This document shows, piece by piece, positions 52,051 through 63,977 of a DNA stretch of 64,000 bases; positions within the stretch are counted from its first letter, which is position 1; each line of letters opens with the position of its first letter. The position numbers and the translations under genes are program-made. Below the pieces are notes generated by a model. It searched no databases. It was not told where the DNA came from and saw only the letters and a program-made list of their open reading frames with translations. This stretch comes from Quillaja saponaria (lineage: Eukaryota; Streptophyta; Magnoliopsida; Fabales; Quillajaceae): NCBI GenBank assembly GCA_029379385.1, contig CM055614.1:682001-746000 (forward strand), written 5' to 3'.

Positions 52051-52350
52051 TTTTGATAAGTTTAAATCATATACGGTCTCTATATTGTATATATATATAT
52101 ATATATTTTTTTTTTTTTAAAATAAAAAAAATCATAATATCCTTATGACAAATTATAAATTTATTCATTTAAATTAATTAAATAAATGTATAATTTAGTT
52201 TCGCTTTTATTAACCACTTATTTTCTTACCCAATTACATAAATGAAATATTTTTATTAATTTTAATTAATTTAAAAAATAATTTCTTAATAACCACAATA
52301 CTACTCACACGCTAACTCATCTTTTATTTTTTAATATGTCTCAAAAATTT

Positions 52351-52573
52351 ATAGCTTATTTGGCATATTGTATAAATATAACATAACATATAAAATTATA
52401 TAATTGGCTCTTATACAGTATTTAATATAAACGGGATAATATAAATTTATATTATGCTTGACAATATAAATCTATACAAGTCATAAGATAAATAATAAAA
52501 TAATAATATAATAGCTATAAAACTATACAGCCTAATACATTATATAATCTTATTCGATATGCCAAACAACTCT
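52351..52573. mobile_element. Possible MITE with 25-bp inverted ends
   Basis: The left end ATAGCTTATTTGGCATATTG and the reverse complement of the right end AGAGTTGTTTGGCATATCGA match at most positions. The inside is AT-rich and noncoding, and 223 bases is a normal MITE length. No clear target duplication is visible, so the class is uncertain. Confidence 0.5.
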
Positions 52574-53527
52574 TAAAGTGATTATTTTATACTCTTTTAC
52601 AAAAAATTATTTAACATATGCATAAGCCCGTGCATGTAGCTAGTTATTTTGAAAACAATAAATCACTTATGCTCTCATACTTTATTTTAAATTTATTTTA
52701 CTTATATATATAACTGTATATAATTTTTATTTAAAAAATTAAGAAAATAATTAAAATAAACTAACCAATGTACAAGTACGCACGTGCAACAAAACTAGAA
52801 CCAAATTGAAAAAATATATATTTTTTATAATTATTGAATTTTTATCATAAAATTAATTAAAAAAATAGACTCGTTAATGTTCAACTTAAAAAAAATAAAT
52901 AAAATATATATGAGCACACTGACATGATACGAAGGATAGTATATATATATATATATATATATACACGTATTTATAAGTTGTGTAACAATTAACTTATATA
53001 AAGTGGTAAAAAATTAAGGAAAAAATAGAGGGGCTCTCGCCTAAAACCAAGCCGTGATTCTAAATCTAATAATAATATAATAAAAACTAGCATCCTTGTA
53101 AGTGTTATGCTCATATACGTTCCCTATTTTAAGGTAAATGTGTAAATATTTTTTTATTATAAGAAAATTTTAAGTTAACAATTAAATTAAATAAATAATT
53201 ATAAAAGATTCTTAAAATTATACTATCAATTTTATTAATTGATTTAGTCTAATATGTAGATTGAGAAAGAGTGACAAAAAGATTGGGTAACTTATTTATG
53301 AAAAAAATTGTGTCTAGTGTGTAGTTATTATTATTATTTTATTTTTTGAATTAAATTTTATTGCAAAGTATATCAAAACCTTCAACAAAAAATAAATAAA
53401 TACTGTTTATATTAATTTTTTAAGATATTTTAATTAAAAACTTAGAAAAAATGAGTAAATCATGGAGTAATTTTGGTGAAAATTGTTGGAATTAGAATTT
53501 TGATACTAGGTTATCAGTGTTTCTCCA

Positions 53528-53535
53528 TATAAAAA
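53528..53535 (+). promoter_or_regulatory. Candidate TATA box of the PIAL gene
   Basis: TATAAAAA lies about 130 bases upstream of the start codon at 53660, predicting a transcript start near 53560. Confidence 0.5.
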
Positions 53536-53659
53536 CCCCTGTTTGACACTTCATATATGAATTGATAAAAAAGTCCCTCACATCCCTATTCACCTTCTGT
53601 CTCGCCAATATCGAGGGAAGTCGGCAGTTAGAAACGAGAAGCCTGTAACGACTGGCACT

Positions 53660-56600
53660 ATGCTAACACCGGCGCCGCCGTCCGGAGCGTTTGCCGGACT
53701 GAGAGCAGACAATCAATCTGATGTTAATGCGTTTCGAGTTAAATCCGTTGTCGAACAATTGGCTGCACATGTTCAACCTGGCTTCCAAGGTGAGGTCTTG
53801 GAGTTCTTCGACCTCTGCTTTTCCCTCTCAAGGTATCTTCCATGTTTCTCCTCAGTCGTTTTCATTTTGTTAAACCTCATGCGCTTTGGTTTATACTTTT
53901 TATTATTTTGCTTTACGGTCTTGTGCATTTTAGAAGCTTGAGGCTATTTTTTGATAGATTGGAATGTGGTGTTCAGTTGCATAGGGAATTTCGATTGCTT
54001 ATTGTAACAAAAAAATTATTGAGAAGGAATTTAAGCATTATGAGGTTGTTTAAGGAATGTGTGATAGGAAACAGAACTGGACTGCAAGCATCACATATAT
54101 TTTTTTTTTTTGGTGGTTTTTCAGTTTCCTATAAGGGAAGATGAGTTTACGATACCTATATTGGATGAAGGATGTTTTTTTTTTTTGTAGTTGATGTTAT
54201 ACTTACAAGACTAAGGCTTGTTTGGTAATATCCTTTGGGAGGGTGCTTACTTTTTGTTTGTTTGGTAAACAAAATGGTAGGGTGTTTGCTCTGGGCTCTT
54301 AAAAGCCAGGGTTCAAAGCACCTCAAGGGTGCTTTTAAAAACTGACTTCTATTCTAAAAAATTTAAAAGCCTAATATAACCTTAATTTTTAATGAAAAAA
54401 CAACAGCATTACCAAATCAAGCCTAATTTTGTGGCTTCTACTTATTGAGAGTAGCTTTTACATTATTTTATCAAACACTACTATTGTGACTTTTTAAAAA
54501 CAGCACTAAGAGAGCCAAAAAAGCACAACACCTCTCAAAAAGCTACAACATTACCAAACCAAGCCTAAACCTGGGTTAAGATCTAGTTGGAAGGGATGGA
54601 GATGAGCTCTAGCATTTTTTGGTTTTTGGTCAAGTATAAGGCTTCGATGTTGTTATTTAGGTTAGGTTTAGCAAGAGTGGGAGAAGAAAGATATATTGTG
54701 ATAAGTTGAAGGGCTAGAGATGCCAAGTAAGCATTTCCAGTATGTTATGTCATTCTCGATGATGGTGATTTTGAAGAAGATATCCTATAGATTGAGGCTT
54801 GTTGGACAAAATGGAGAAGTGCGTTGGGAGTTTCGACTGATCCAGTTTTATCCTTGAGAAAGAAAAAAAAATCACTTACGAACCACCAAATCAAGAGAAG
54901 AAAGAAAAAAGAAACAACAAGAACACATATAGTAGGTGCAAAAACATATTACTTTGACTGGAGACCTTGATCGACTAGTTGGTTGATTATAAGTTTAATA
55001 TCATTTCTTGACCACTTTAATAAGTGATGGTACCTTGTATTTACATTGACATGTTTTACTGTGCTACTATAAGGGGGAGTGAGGACAGATCTCATAAAGT
55101 GTATTTGGTAAGTTGAGAAACACCCATAACGGTTTAAAGTACTGTGGATTAGGGAGGCATGTCGAAACCTAGTATAGTTGATCAGTTGCATCAAAATTGC
55201 CCAGCAGCTAGTAATTCTTTTATATTCATGCCATTTTGGGTATTTTGGGTATTTTGGGTTGTCATAGGACATTACAAGAGCTATTTTTTAATTTGTTGGA
55301 AGTGCAATTGTGGAATAATTTAGGTTATGACTCATGAATGCTAGCCTGCAGTGCCCTCTTCCCGTTTTGTCTAGTGCCCTCTTTGCATTGCCTACAGAGA
55401 AGTTATGAAGATTTTGAATTTTCTTTGTGATCGGTGTCAACTGTCAAAGTTAACGTTTTTATTTATAGTACTTCATATGAGTAGGTAAATGTGTGAAGCA
55501 TCCAAGATTGCTTATTTTTACTATAAATTCTATGTAATACGAGTGTCAAGTATAGTTCTTGTATATTGGAGTTCTCATTTTCTTGCTTTCATCGAATTTT
55601 TTATTTATCAAAAAAGGAAAAAGAAAGAATATTGACTCTTCTCTCCTAAGCTTAGTATAGTTTTCATATTGTGATTTGATTTTTGATCCCAATGGACTTG
55701 AGGTCAAGATTAACCATTCATTAGTTTTGCTTTGATCAATACAGAGGTATTGATGTTGCTCTCTCAAACAATGAGATTCCAGGAAACATTCAAGATTTAC
55801 CTAAATTGTTGAAACAGGTGATTACTATTGTACTGTGTATTAGTCCTTTTCTCTTATTGGGGTGAGATGTGGGGGGATTAAGCATGCTTCTCCATATACC
55901 TGAATATTTGTATAAGCATGTAGGTTGTAAGGCATCACATATAATATGCGTTATCATATTCCATGCAGATATATCAAAGGAAGAATGATATTTTTTTACA
56001 AGCAGCTATCATGGTTCTAATGGTCTCTGTAAAGGTATAATTCAATTTCATCCAATTATGTATCCCTGCAGTTGATATGCTAATAAAATTCCCTACCTAT
56101 TATTAATTTACAATATAAACTTTGGTTTCATTGTGTGTTTGTGCATGTGTCTACTTGGTCTTGACGCATGAAAACTTATTGACCAAATAAGATTCAAACA
56201 TGTGTTTCTATTCGGTCTTGACTGCATGAAAGCTTATTGAAACAAATCAGGAACAGCCACTTGATTCTTACATTCTTTTAAGTGTATTATATTGTGGAGT
56301 ATGCTTTCTTCTTATGCTACGAGTTTGTGACTTTGATCAAGGTATCACATAATTCAAATGAAGTTCTCTTGATTTTGGTTCATTCTTTGTATTTGTAGTT
56401 TTCAGCTTTCTTTCAGTCGTACACTTGTACTTCATTTTTGGTGTCGAGATTTAGAATATGTATCCCTTTTTTCTTTCTTTTATATTTAAGATTCGTCTTG
56501 AATTTTCTGAAATTTTTTTTTTGAAAACAAATTTATGTTTGCTTGTGTGCATGTAATTCCCCTGCTTACTTTGCCTTTTAATGTTAGAATGCCTGTAACA

Positions 56601-59194
56601 TTGGATGGTTCGCAAGGAAGGAGTCTGAAGAACTTCTTAGTTTTGCTAATGAGGTTTGTCAATAAATTGTTTCTCTGGTACCTGCTTTGTATCATCTGGA
56701 TGTTTTAAGTTGTCATCTTTGTAGTGTAGATGGGGAGGAGCTACTGCAGTATGGGAGATGTCAACGATGGACCTAGTTGTTGTGATTCCACTGTTTCAAC
56801 AATTATGGAGAGGTGGGCACCTCCTTCATGGTTTGCATAAAGATTTATTTCTGTAATCTTTTGTCCAGTATAATTTACTGCATTGTTTTTGTTTTGGTGT
56901 TCACTGCTGTTATTTAATACAAGTCTCATAATCATAATTGTTATCAGCAAAATGAAATCATCTTTGTATGTAAGTCTTAGTTTTGCTTGGAGAAGTTAGT
57001 ATACACACACATATACATGGAGAAATATTTATAAATTTGACAGGTTTTAAGTGTTAAAATTGTTTTTTAAGTCAGAATAAATTCTTAAGGTTACTTTTGT
57101 TATTATAAATCTGCATATTTGTTTTGATGTCTTCCTTGAACCTGTCCAAATGATTGTTATGTCTCTGCACCTAATTCTGGTACTTGGGCATGCTATTTGA
57201 GGGAAGTACATGTGATTTCATTATAGCCATTAGTTATAGGTTTTAGCTGGAACATGCTTCTTTCATACTAAAGTAATATATTAATATGTGTTTGCTTGCA
57301 CAGGTTCTACCCATACATGAGAATGGGGCGTGTACTGGCTTCTCTTGAAGTCAAGGTGCTTCCTCATGCCTTAAGAAATTCAATCTTTTGATCATGTTGA
57401 AGAAAACATTCTAATTTTTTTATTTTATTTTTGTATTATAGCCTGGATGTAAGACATTAATTACTGATTTCAATATTCTGAAGAATGCAGCAAATTTTCC
57501 ACTAGAGAAAATTGTAAGTATCTCTTGAACTTAGCTGTTTCTGGAAAGCTAGTGTCCTAGCGAAAAAAAAAAAGAAAGGCTGTATAGTTGACTATGTCTT
57601 ATAAGTATCTCTCTTTTAGATAGATGAGGATGTCCTCATCATAGCTTAGCTCAATTCTGCTATCTGAAATTAGGTTTTATGCCTCACCTTGTATGGCCAT
57701 TTTTATGCTTTTGAAGGTACATGTGCCTGTGGTGGTGTCTAGCTGCTTGATCTGTTATTCTCATAACTGTCATTGCATTAACTCTTCATGACTTTCATAA
57801 TTGATACACACTTAAGATTCAAATATTTCCATTTGGATCTGATTGATGACTCTGAGCAACATGGTTGCATAAAATTGTTTAGTTATGATTGCCTGAGTTA
57901 CATAGTTGATCTAATTGCATACTGTTAAATAAAATATAGAAAAAGAAATAATAGTAGCTTGGATTTCAAACCTACTCTGATACCATGTTAAATAAAATAG
58001 AATAAGGAAAGGATTGTGGCCTTGATTGATATCTCAAAGCCTACACCCATAAGCTTTATTTATAGTAAATAATAAAACATAGACTTCCACATTTAAAAAA
58101 TGTGGGACTACACAACATAATAATATTATATTCCTAATACATACATTAAGTTCTGAGCTATGGCTCTGAGAAATATGGTTGTGCAGATTTTATTTTAAGT
58201 TCTAGTGTGTTTAAGTGCCTTATGTGTGGTTAATAAATTCTTTTACCGTGTTTGCTTCTTTATGCCATTGACATTAGTTGTTATTTCTTGATGATAGCCT
58301 TGAGATGTTGTTTTTGATTACTAATTTTTTGCTGCTTTCTACATCTGATTTTGCCTATTTTAATTGTGCAGCAATTATTTGTAGCTCAAATAGACAGGAC
58401 AGAGACATCTGCATGTCTCATAAATCCCCAGCAAGTGAGGTATAGCTGTTTGCCTAACCTACCCTTTTCTTTTGATTGTGTAGAGATATTTTGTTTTGAC
58501 TCTAATCAGAATCTTACTTTCCTTTATAGCTTTCTTATCAATGGAAAGGGAGTAGAGAAAAGGACTATTACTCTAATGGTTTGTGTATATTTTGAATATG
58601 TTGATGATGAAATTTGGAGTAAATTGTTCCAAACACTGATTCACCTTCCTCTGTATGTTTTTTTCTTTGTTAGGACACTGGACCACAGATGCCAACAAAC
58701 GTGACTCCACTGCTTAAATATGGAACTAATCTTCTACAAGCTGTGGGCCAGTTCAATGGTAAGCAATGAATGCAAGTCTTTGCTAATATTATCATCGTGT
58801 CCCTGGCTGTATATATTTGACAGTCACCGCACCCATTATTTAGGTCATTATGTTATACTTGTTGCCTATATGAGTTCGACAGCTTCACCTGGCACTCCAG
58901 TACTACAATATTATGTTCAGCCTCCCATTTCCGCAACTGATTCAGGTAACTTTTTAAGAAATAGAGCTGAGAAAATTAGAAAATCATCTTTCATGGTTCT
59001 CATTTTTTTACTATTAAGCAGTTTGTGGTACACAATAGAGCTTACCCTTGTATTCTTTTATTTATTTCCTTCATAATTAGATGCTGAAATCATTGAAGGG
59101 CCATCACGAATATCACTTAATTGTCCAATAAGGTATTCTATGATGTATGTTTTTATACATCTATCTCTCTCTCTCTCTTCTTCTTTTTTTTTGT

Positions 59195-59232
<38 letters not shown>

Positions 59233-61731
59233 GAAGGAGTCTGTTACTCTGCAGAAGTTCTAGTCACATTATTTTTCTTTTTAATATAAACAGTTGTACG
59301 CGAATCAAGATTCCTGTTAAAGGACATTCATGCAAACATCCTCAGGTGAGTGCTCCATGGGGTACCAACATTTTATTTGGAGGATGCTGGTTTCCACAGG
59401 ATTATAATGTACTTCTGCTATTTATTAATGACTAAAACCTCGCTGTAGAATGATTCTTGCATAACAAGCACTTTGCCCCTCTTCCCCTGTTTAGAATGTA
59501 CAATGTACGCATGTAGCTCTATCCTCCATTGTGTTTCTTTTACTAACAAAGTCTCGTTGACTCTAACAATTTTCTGTAGTGTTTCGATTTTAATAATTTT
59601 ATCGATATAAATTCAAGAAGCCCATCATGGCGCTGCCCACTTTGTAATCAGTATGTCTGCTATTCTGACATTCGTATTGATCGGAATATGACTGAGGCAA
59701 GTAGATCTGATATTTGTAATTATTATTGGTTTACCTTGACCATATATTGGGTCTACCTTTTATGTCACTACCACCGGTCTTCAAGAGGAAATTAAGGAGT
59801 AAACCCATTGATCTTTTTTCATTTCCTTAGGTCTTGAGAGAGGTTGGTGACAATGTTGTTGAAGTGATTATCTGTGCAGATGGATCATGGAAGGTGGTCC
59901 TTGAAAACGATGATCTCATGGACAAGACGCGGAATAAAGCCCATGGTTCTGAGAAAGAACAGACTGACCAGAAAGAATCGGATAGCTCCCAAAATGCCCT
60001 TCCCTATGTTTTAGACCTTACTGAGGATGACAATCAGATGGATGTTATGGATAGTTGTGAGGTTGAAGACAGGAAACCTCTCCATCCAAATCTTCAGAGT
60101 CAGTTTGTCAACCAAGTTGGTATCAATCAAAATGTTGCTGCTCGAGTAGAAGATGACTTTCGGAGTGGAGTTTACTTTACTCCCTTGTCTGTAGGCTCTA
60201 GTGGTAGGTCAGATCCAACAAGAGTTGGTCAAATCTCTGAGAGCATTCCTGGTAACTTTTTGCAGTCGCCTGTGTTGACTCGTGCCATATCTCCTGCACT
60301 TAATAGAGAAGCTGAAGGTCCTCGGAATACTTATGCCACCAATTCCGTAATGCAAAATCAAATTTCTATACCAAATAATTTTCAGTTACAACAGTTCAAT
60401 TATTTGAATACAGTTGTCAATAATGAGTATGGAAGGTCACAATCAATACCAAGACAAGTAAGCAGGACTCCAGTAGCGGGCCAGGCTCTCCCAGCACAGT
60501 CCCAGTCATTGGGCTCACAACAAAGATCAAGACTTGGTTTCAATTCCTTGACTTCCAGCAGTTCCTCTGTCACTTCGCATGTTTCCTTACCCACCCCTCC
60601 TGCTGCGGATGGTTCCAATGCCTTATTGAGTGATATAGAAAGGCAACAACATTTCTCTCGACCCCATATGAACCCACTTCAGGGTTTGGACATTGCCTCA
60701 GTTGCATCACAGCTTCATTTGATGACACAGGTTAGTTTCATTCTTGCCCCTCAGCATTCTTTTATTATAAAGGGTACAAAGGTGTTTCCTTTTCTTCTTT
60801 TTTGTTTGGGAGGGGGGCAGTCCTCTGACTTTGTATCCCCTTGGAATTTTGTTTTAAAAATCACATTATTTTGGATGGAGTTCTGAGAATATTAATATTT
60901 TGGCCTTCCTTTTCGTCATTTTGATATTATCTTCAAGCTATTCATTTTGTTACCTCAGACAATCCAACTTGTCTTGAAAAGTTTGCAACAAATCGGTACA
61001 GATTTATTTCCAATTGTTAGCCCTGCAATATAACCTCTTACACCATCTCTTTTTTGGTTGAGTCTAGATTAGGCATATCTGACATTCTGCCTGTAAAATG
61101 CTCGGTTCCACTCGGCATGCATGTGTTCTGAGGCCAAGTTAGCTTTCACGCAAATATGGTAACTTATATTTGTTCTTCTCATTGAACCCAGAATCGGGCA
61201 CCACAGGTTAGCAGTGTCCCAGCTCCTAGTAGATTGCCAAATGCATATGGAACATTATCCGTGCCGTTAACTGATTTCCAGAATCCACACTTGCAGCAAG
61301 CTTTTAACTCAAGGAATGCCCAGTCCATAACTCCGTCTACAAGCATTACACGACAAGCTTCACATCTCCAGTGGTCCCAAATCCAGCAAGGTGGTGTACA
61401 TGTGGGCATTAGTCACGCGGCAAATACTGGTTGTAGCCAACATCCTGGACTTATGGCTGCTTCCCATATGGCTAGACAGTCCCCCTCAGTGCCAGTTCAA
61501 AATCAAGCATCCAGGACGCCCAGTTCTTTTCCTGTTGATAGTTTTAGGACTTATGCAGGAACAGCACAATCAGTTCCTAGGACAGATGGTACATCAGAGG
61601 AGAGTTGGCGACCTGCAGGACGAATGCGTGGAAGTCTCTCAGGTCGGCCATATTCCGCTGCTCTTAGAGAATTAATTATTCAGCCAACACAACCAGTTCA
61701 GACTACAAGATCCCAACACAGCCAGTTCTAA
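53660..61731 (+). CDS. PIAL: PIAL-type E4 SUMO ligase with SP-RING domain (849 aa, 16 exons)
   Basis: Exons: 53660-53832, 55745-55817, 55969-56034, 56588-56653, 56730-56812, 57304-57355, 57442-57513, 58372-58439, 58530-58578, 58674-58758, 58844-58945, 59081-59132, 59294-59345, 59580-59696, 59831-60730, 61192-61731. The N-terminal part is helical; an SP-RING follows at about 314-370, with GHSCKHPQCFDFNNFIDINS and WRCPLCNQYVCYSDIRID holding its Cys/His ligands. A SUMO-interacting motif VLDLTEDD lies at about 430-437, and the rest is long, Ser/Gln/Pro-rich and probably disordered. By family PIAL proteins extend SUMO chains and act in stress response and silencing. The intron after exon 14 starts with GC, not GT. 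Intron 1 holds a MITE, intron 7 an LTR relic and intron 12 a 36-base G run. The C-terminus seems cut short by a frameshift. Confidence 0.92.
54215..54565. mobile_element. Tourist-like (PIF/Harbinger) MITE with TAA target duplication
   Basis: The ends are GGCTTGTTTGGTAAT and ATTACCAAACCAAGCC, inverted with one indel, and each is flanked by TAA (54212-54214 and 54566-54568). TAA/TTA duplications and a GGC-TTGTTTGG start are typical of Tourist-like MITEs. The element is 351 bases, noncoding, in PIAL intron 1. A third terminus, ATTACCAAATCAAGCC followed by TAA, lies inside at 54408-54423. Confidence 0.8.
57923..58139 (-). mobile_element. LTR retrotransposon relic: LTR, primer-binding site and LTR tail
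   Basis: On the minus strand the order is: LTR (58139 to 57986) starting TATTAGGAATATAATATTAT and ending TATTTAACA; then TGGTATCAGAG (57985-57975), complementary to initiator-Met tRNA, as in Copia and TRIM elements; then about 27 bases; then the last part of a second LTR ending ATTTAACA at 57923. CATAC flanks the whole on both sides (57918-57922 and 58140-58144). It lies in PIAL intron 7, antisense to the gene, and is the same family as 40138-40291. Confidence 0.85.
59195..59230 (+). repeat. 36-base poly-G run
   Basis: An unbroken run of 36 G bases follows a CT-rich microsatellite in PIAL intron 12. Such a run can form G-quadruplexes and is hard to sequence, so its true length is doubtful. 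Confidence 0.85.
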
Positions 61732-62087
61732 CTACAGATCTTCAACCACCTCCACCACCAAGTGTTTAATCCCAATTGCGGGGGCAACTTGCAAATAGTA
61801 GGAGTGCCCAACCTCGGAGACAGGATATCCCGGATAGATGAAGCTGTTATGTGTGGAAGAACTTGGAAGGTTGCAAGGCTGCATTTTGCCGTGTCTTTTT
61901 TTTTGGTACAAACATTTTGCAGTGTCTTAATCACGTGTATAGTTGCAAAATCACTGGTGAAATTTTGCACCCACTCGTTCTTTATGTTAATGTTATTGGT
62001 CTTCTTTCTGATGTTGCGTAATTAGTATTGTCATAATATTATAAACAGATGTTGGAGAATTGCTTTTGGTAACTGTTAATGGAGAAT

Positions 62088-62143
62088 GCTTACTTTCATA
62101 TCAATATATTAATGTGCTTACTTTCATATCAATATATTAATGT
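62088..62143. repeat. Perfect 28-bp tandem duplication
   Basis: The 28-base unit starting GCTTACTTTCATATCAATAT occurs at 62088-62115 and again without change at 62116-62143. Identity suggests a recent event. Confidence 0.95.
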
Positions 62144-62159
62144 GTTTGGGGAAAAAATG

Positions 62160-62252
62160 ATAATTAATAGGAAAATAAATTTTGCGGTTAAAGAGAGTCG
62201 AACTCAAGACCTCTTAGTAAAAATTTGTGCAGTTTACCACTAAACCAAGTAA
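62160..62252 (-). mobile_element. tRNA-derived SINE-like segment
   Basis: On the minus strand a pol III A-box-like TGGTTTAGTGGTAAAC (62246-62232) is followed by a B-box-like GAGTTCGACTC (62205-62195), with a spacing of about 30 bases as in a tRNA. The acceptor stem is not paired and the segment runs into unrelated AT-rich sequence, so it is a SINE head or tRNA relic, not a working tRNA. Confidence 0.55.
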
Positions 62253-62329
62253 CAATTTATGTTAGTTTTGTTGTATATAAATATATTTATTATAAATGTA
62301 TATATAAATAATAAAAAATTATTAAATAA

Positions 62330-62510
62330 TATTAAACGAGCTAGCTCACGAGCCGAGCTTTGAAAAGATTGAGCTCGGCTAGTTTTACTAAACGAGCTTA
62401 AAATAAAGCTCAAGATCGGCTCGTTTAGAAAACGAGCCGAGCTTGATCCGAGCTCTTAACGAGTAGCTCACGAGCTGTTCATGAGCTAGCTCGGCTCATT
62501 GCCACTCCTA
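62330..62510 (-). mobile_element. hAT-like transposon end with GAGCTCGGCTCG subterminal repeats
   Basis: The minus strand begins TAGGAGTGGCAATGAGCCGA at 62510, a sequence like the TAGGGGTGGCAA ends of plant hAT elements. It is followed by many direct and inverted copies of GAGCTCGGCTCG/AACGAGCC motifs down to 62330, which can fold strongly. I see no matching opposite end or 8-base duplication, so this is probably a truncated nonautonomous element. Confidence 0.6.
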
Positions 62511-63880
62511 GTTACCGTACAAACTTTCGCATTTAGCAGAGACACGTGGCATAATTTTTTTTATAAACTTGTTTGTTGAAGTTTGTATATATTTGCATTT
62601 TGTAGACAAGTCCTTATTGTTTTTTTCTTCTTTTCTTGTTCTGAATACCTATCTTTTAACAAGTAAACTTTTTTACATCTTACTCATATACTCATGTTTT
62701 TTAAGTATCCAATAGATACTTAAATGATAAAAAAAATAAGAAGATAAAGTCTTAAGTGATTTTATTATTACTTCATTGATTATTATTATTTTTTTGTTAT
62801 GATTGTTGGATATGTGTCAACTAACATATCTTAAAAGTTCTCACTAGTTTATACATATACAAATTTTGCATTGTCCTGTACATGACAAAAAATATTTATC
62901 AGATAAAATCTCAATTCAACACAACACAACAAATCACATATAAGTGAAAGAAACAAACTCATAAATATATATTAAAAAATATTCATACATGAACAAATAA
63001 ATACTCAAACTTAAGATTTCATGGCCCAACACCGCCGTTTTAACTAAATGTGGGCTAAGACCTCATCAGCACATGCCCTTTATTTGGTTAAGAATCAATA
63101 AAGTTAAATTCTTTAATTATGAAGCAAAGTAGTGTCTTAATTTCACCATTTTAATTTTTTCTCTTTTGATGGTTATTTATTTCCAGTCACATATCTTATT
63201 TAATAATATTTTTTTAACACAATACATATACCTCATTTTTCAATTATATTTTTGAATTTCATTTATAATATTATGAATTGAATTGAGCAAGTAAAACAAA
63301 AACCAAGAGTGTCGACTTCTAGTTCATACTATATAACTTATTTTTCAATTTTACTTATAAAAATGTCTTACACTCCACTACTTAAATTCAAAAATTTTAC
63401 TTTTACAAATATAATATATTTTTTGTTTTGAGTAGATAGTAACTTAATAATTTTTTTTTATCAATTGAACTAATTAACTTGTTAAAATATATATTATATT
63501 ATTTACTCATCATGATTAGGCGATCATATAATGCCAAATCACCATACATAGAGTATAATTAGTTATTTAACTATTACATGTGATCTCAAGCAGTGGCAGA
63601 TCCATAATATTTTGTCAGTGTGGGAGAATAATGTGAAATTTTTTTCTTCGATACTTTAGGATAAATATTTATTACAAATATTTACAAAACTAAATTATGT
63701 TTTTAATAATATTACACAATTCGCATCTAACAAAAAGAAATTTCAAATAATATTATTTTAGTTTTTTCATTTTCTTTTTCTATTTTTTTTTAACAAAATT
63801 ACTCAAAAAACACAATCAATTATTATTATTTAGCTAATATTTTGATGGGCTTGATCCTCGGACCAAGTTAAATTTAATTT

Positions 63881-63977
63881 TAGTCAATTACACTTTAACT
63901 ATTATATGCCTAATTTGATAATTCATGAGTTATTACAAAATGAGTGATATTTCGTGATGGTAAAATACAATTTGTCC
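63881..63977. mobile_element. Short inverted-repeat element related to 35019-35762
   Basis: The right end, read as reverse complement, starts GGACAAATTGTATTTTACCA and continues into a TATCACTCAT and GAATTATCAAATTA pattern that parallels the right arm of the 744-bp element. The left end TAGTCAATTACACTTTAACT is a weaker match. It looks like a deleted relative of the same family. Confidence 0.42.

Larger units (their letters stand above)
50599..53659. other. Intergenic region between TOPP and PIAL genes
   Basis: Bases 50599-50900 are probably the TOPP 3' untranslated region. Microsatellites of AT lie at 51331-51355, 52088-52106 and 52940-52962. A less AT-rich island with internal duplications is at 51560-52050. 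A possible MITE lies at 52351-52573. From 52600 to 53500 the DNA is very AT-rich. The last 130 bases are the PIAL promoter and leader. No credible protein gene was found; open frames in the island are not protein-like. Confidence 0.6.

Noticed and set aside
51549..52120. Open frames in the repeat island after TOPP
   Set aside because: Composition is not protein-like and the frames arise from the duplicated modules; no splice structure or family match.
62195..62246. Possible functional tRNA gene
   Set aside because: A- and B-box-like sequences are present but the acceptor and anticodon stems do not pair; better read as a SINE or tRNA relic.
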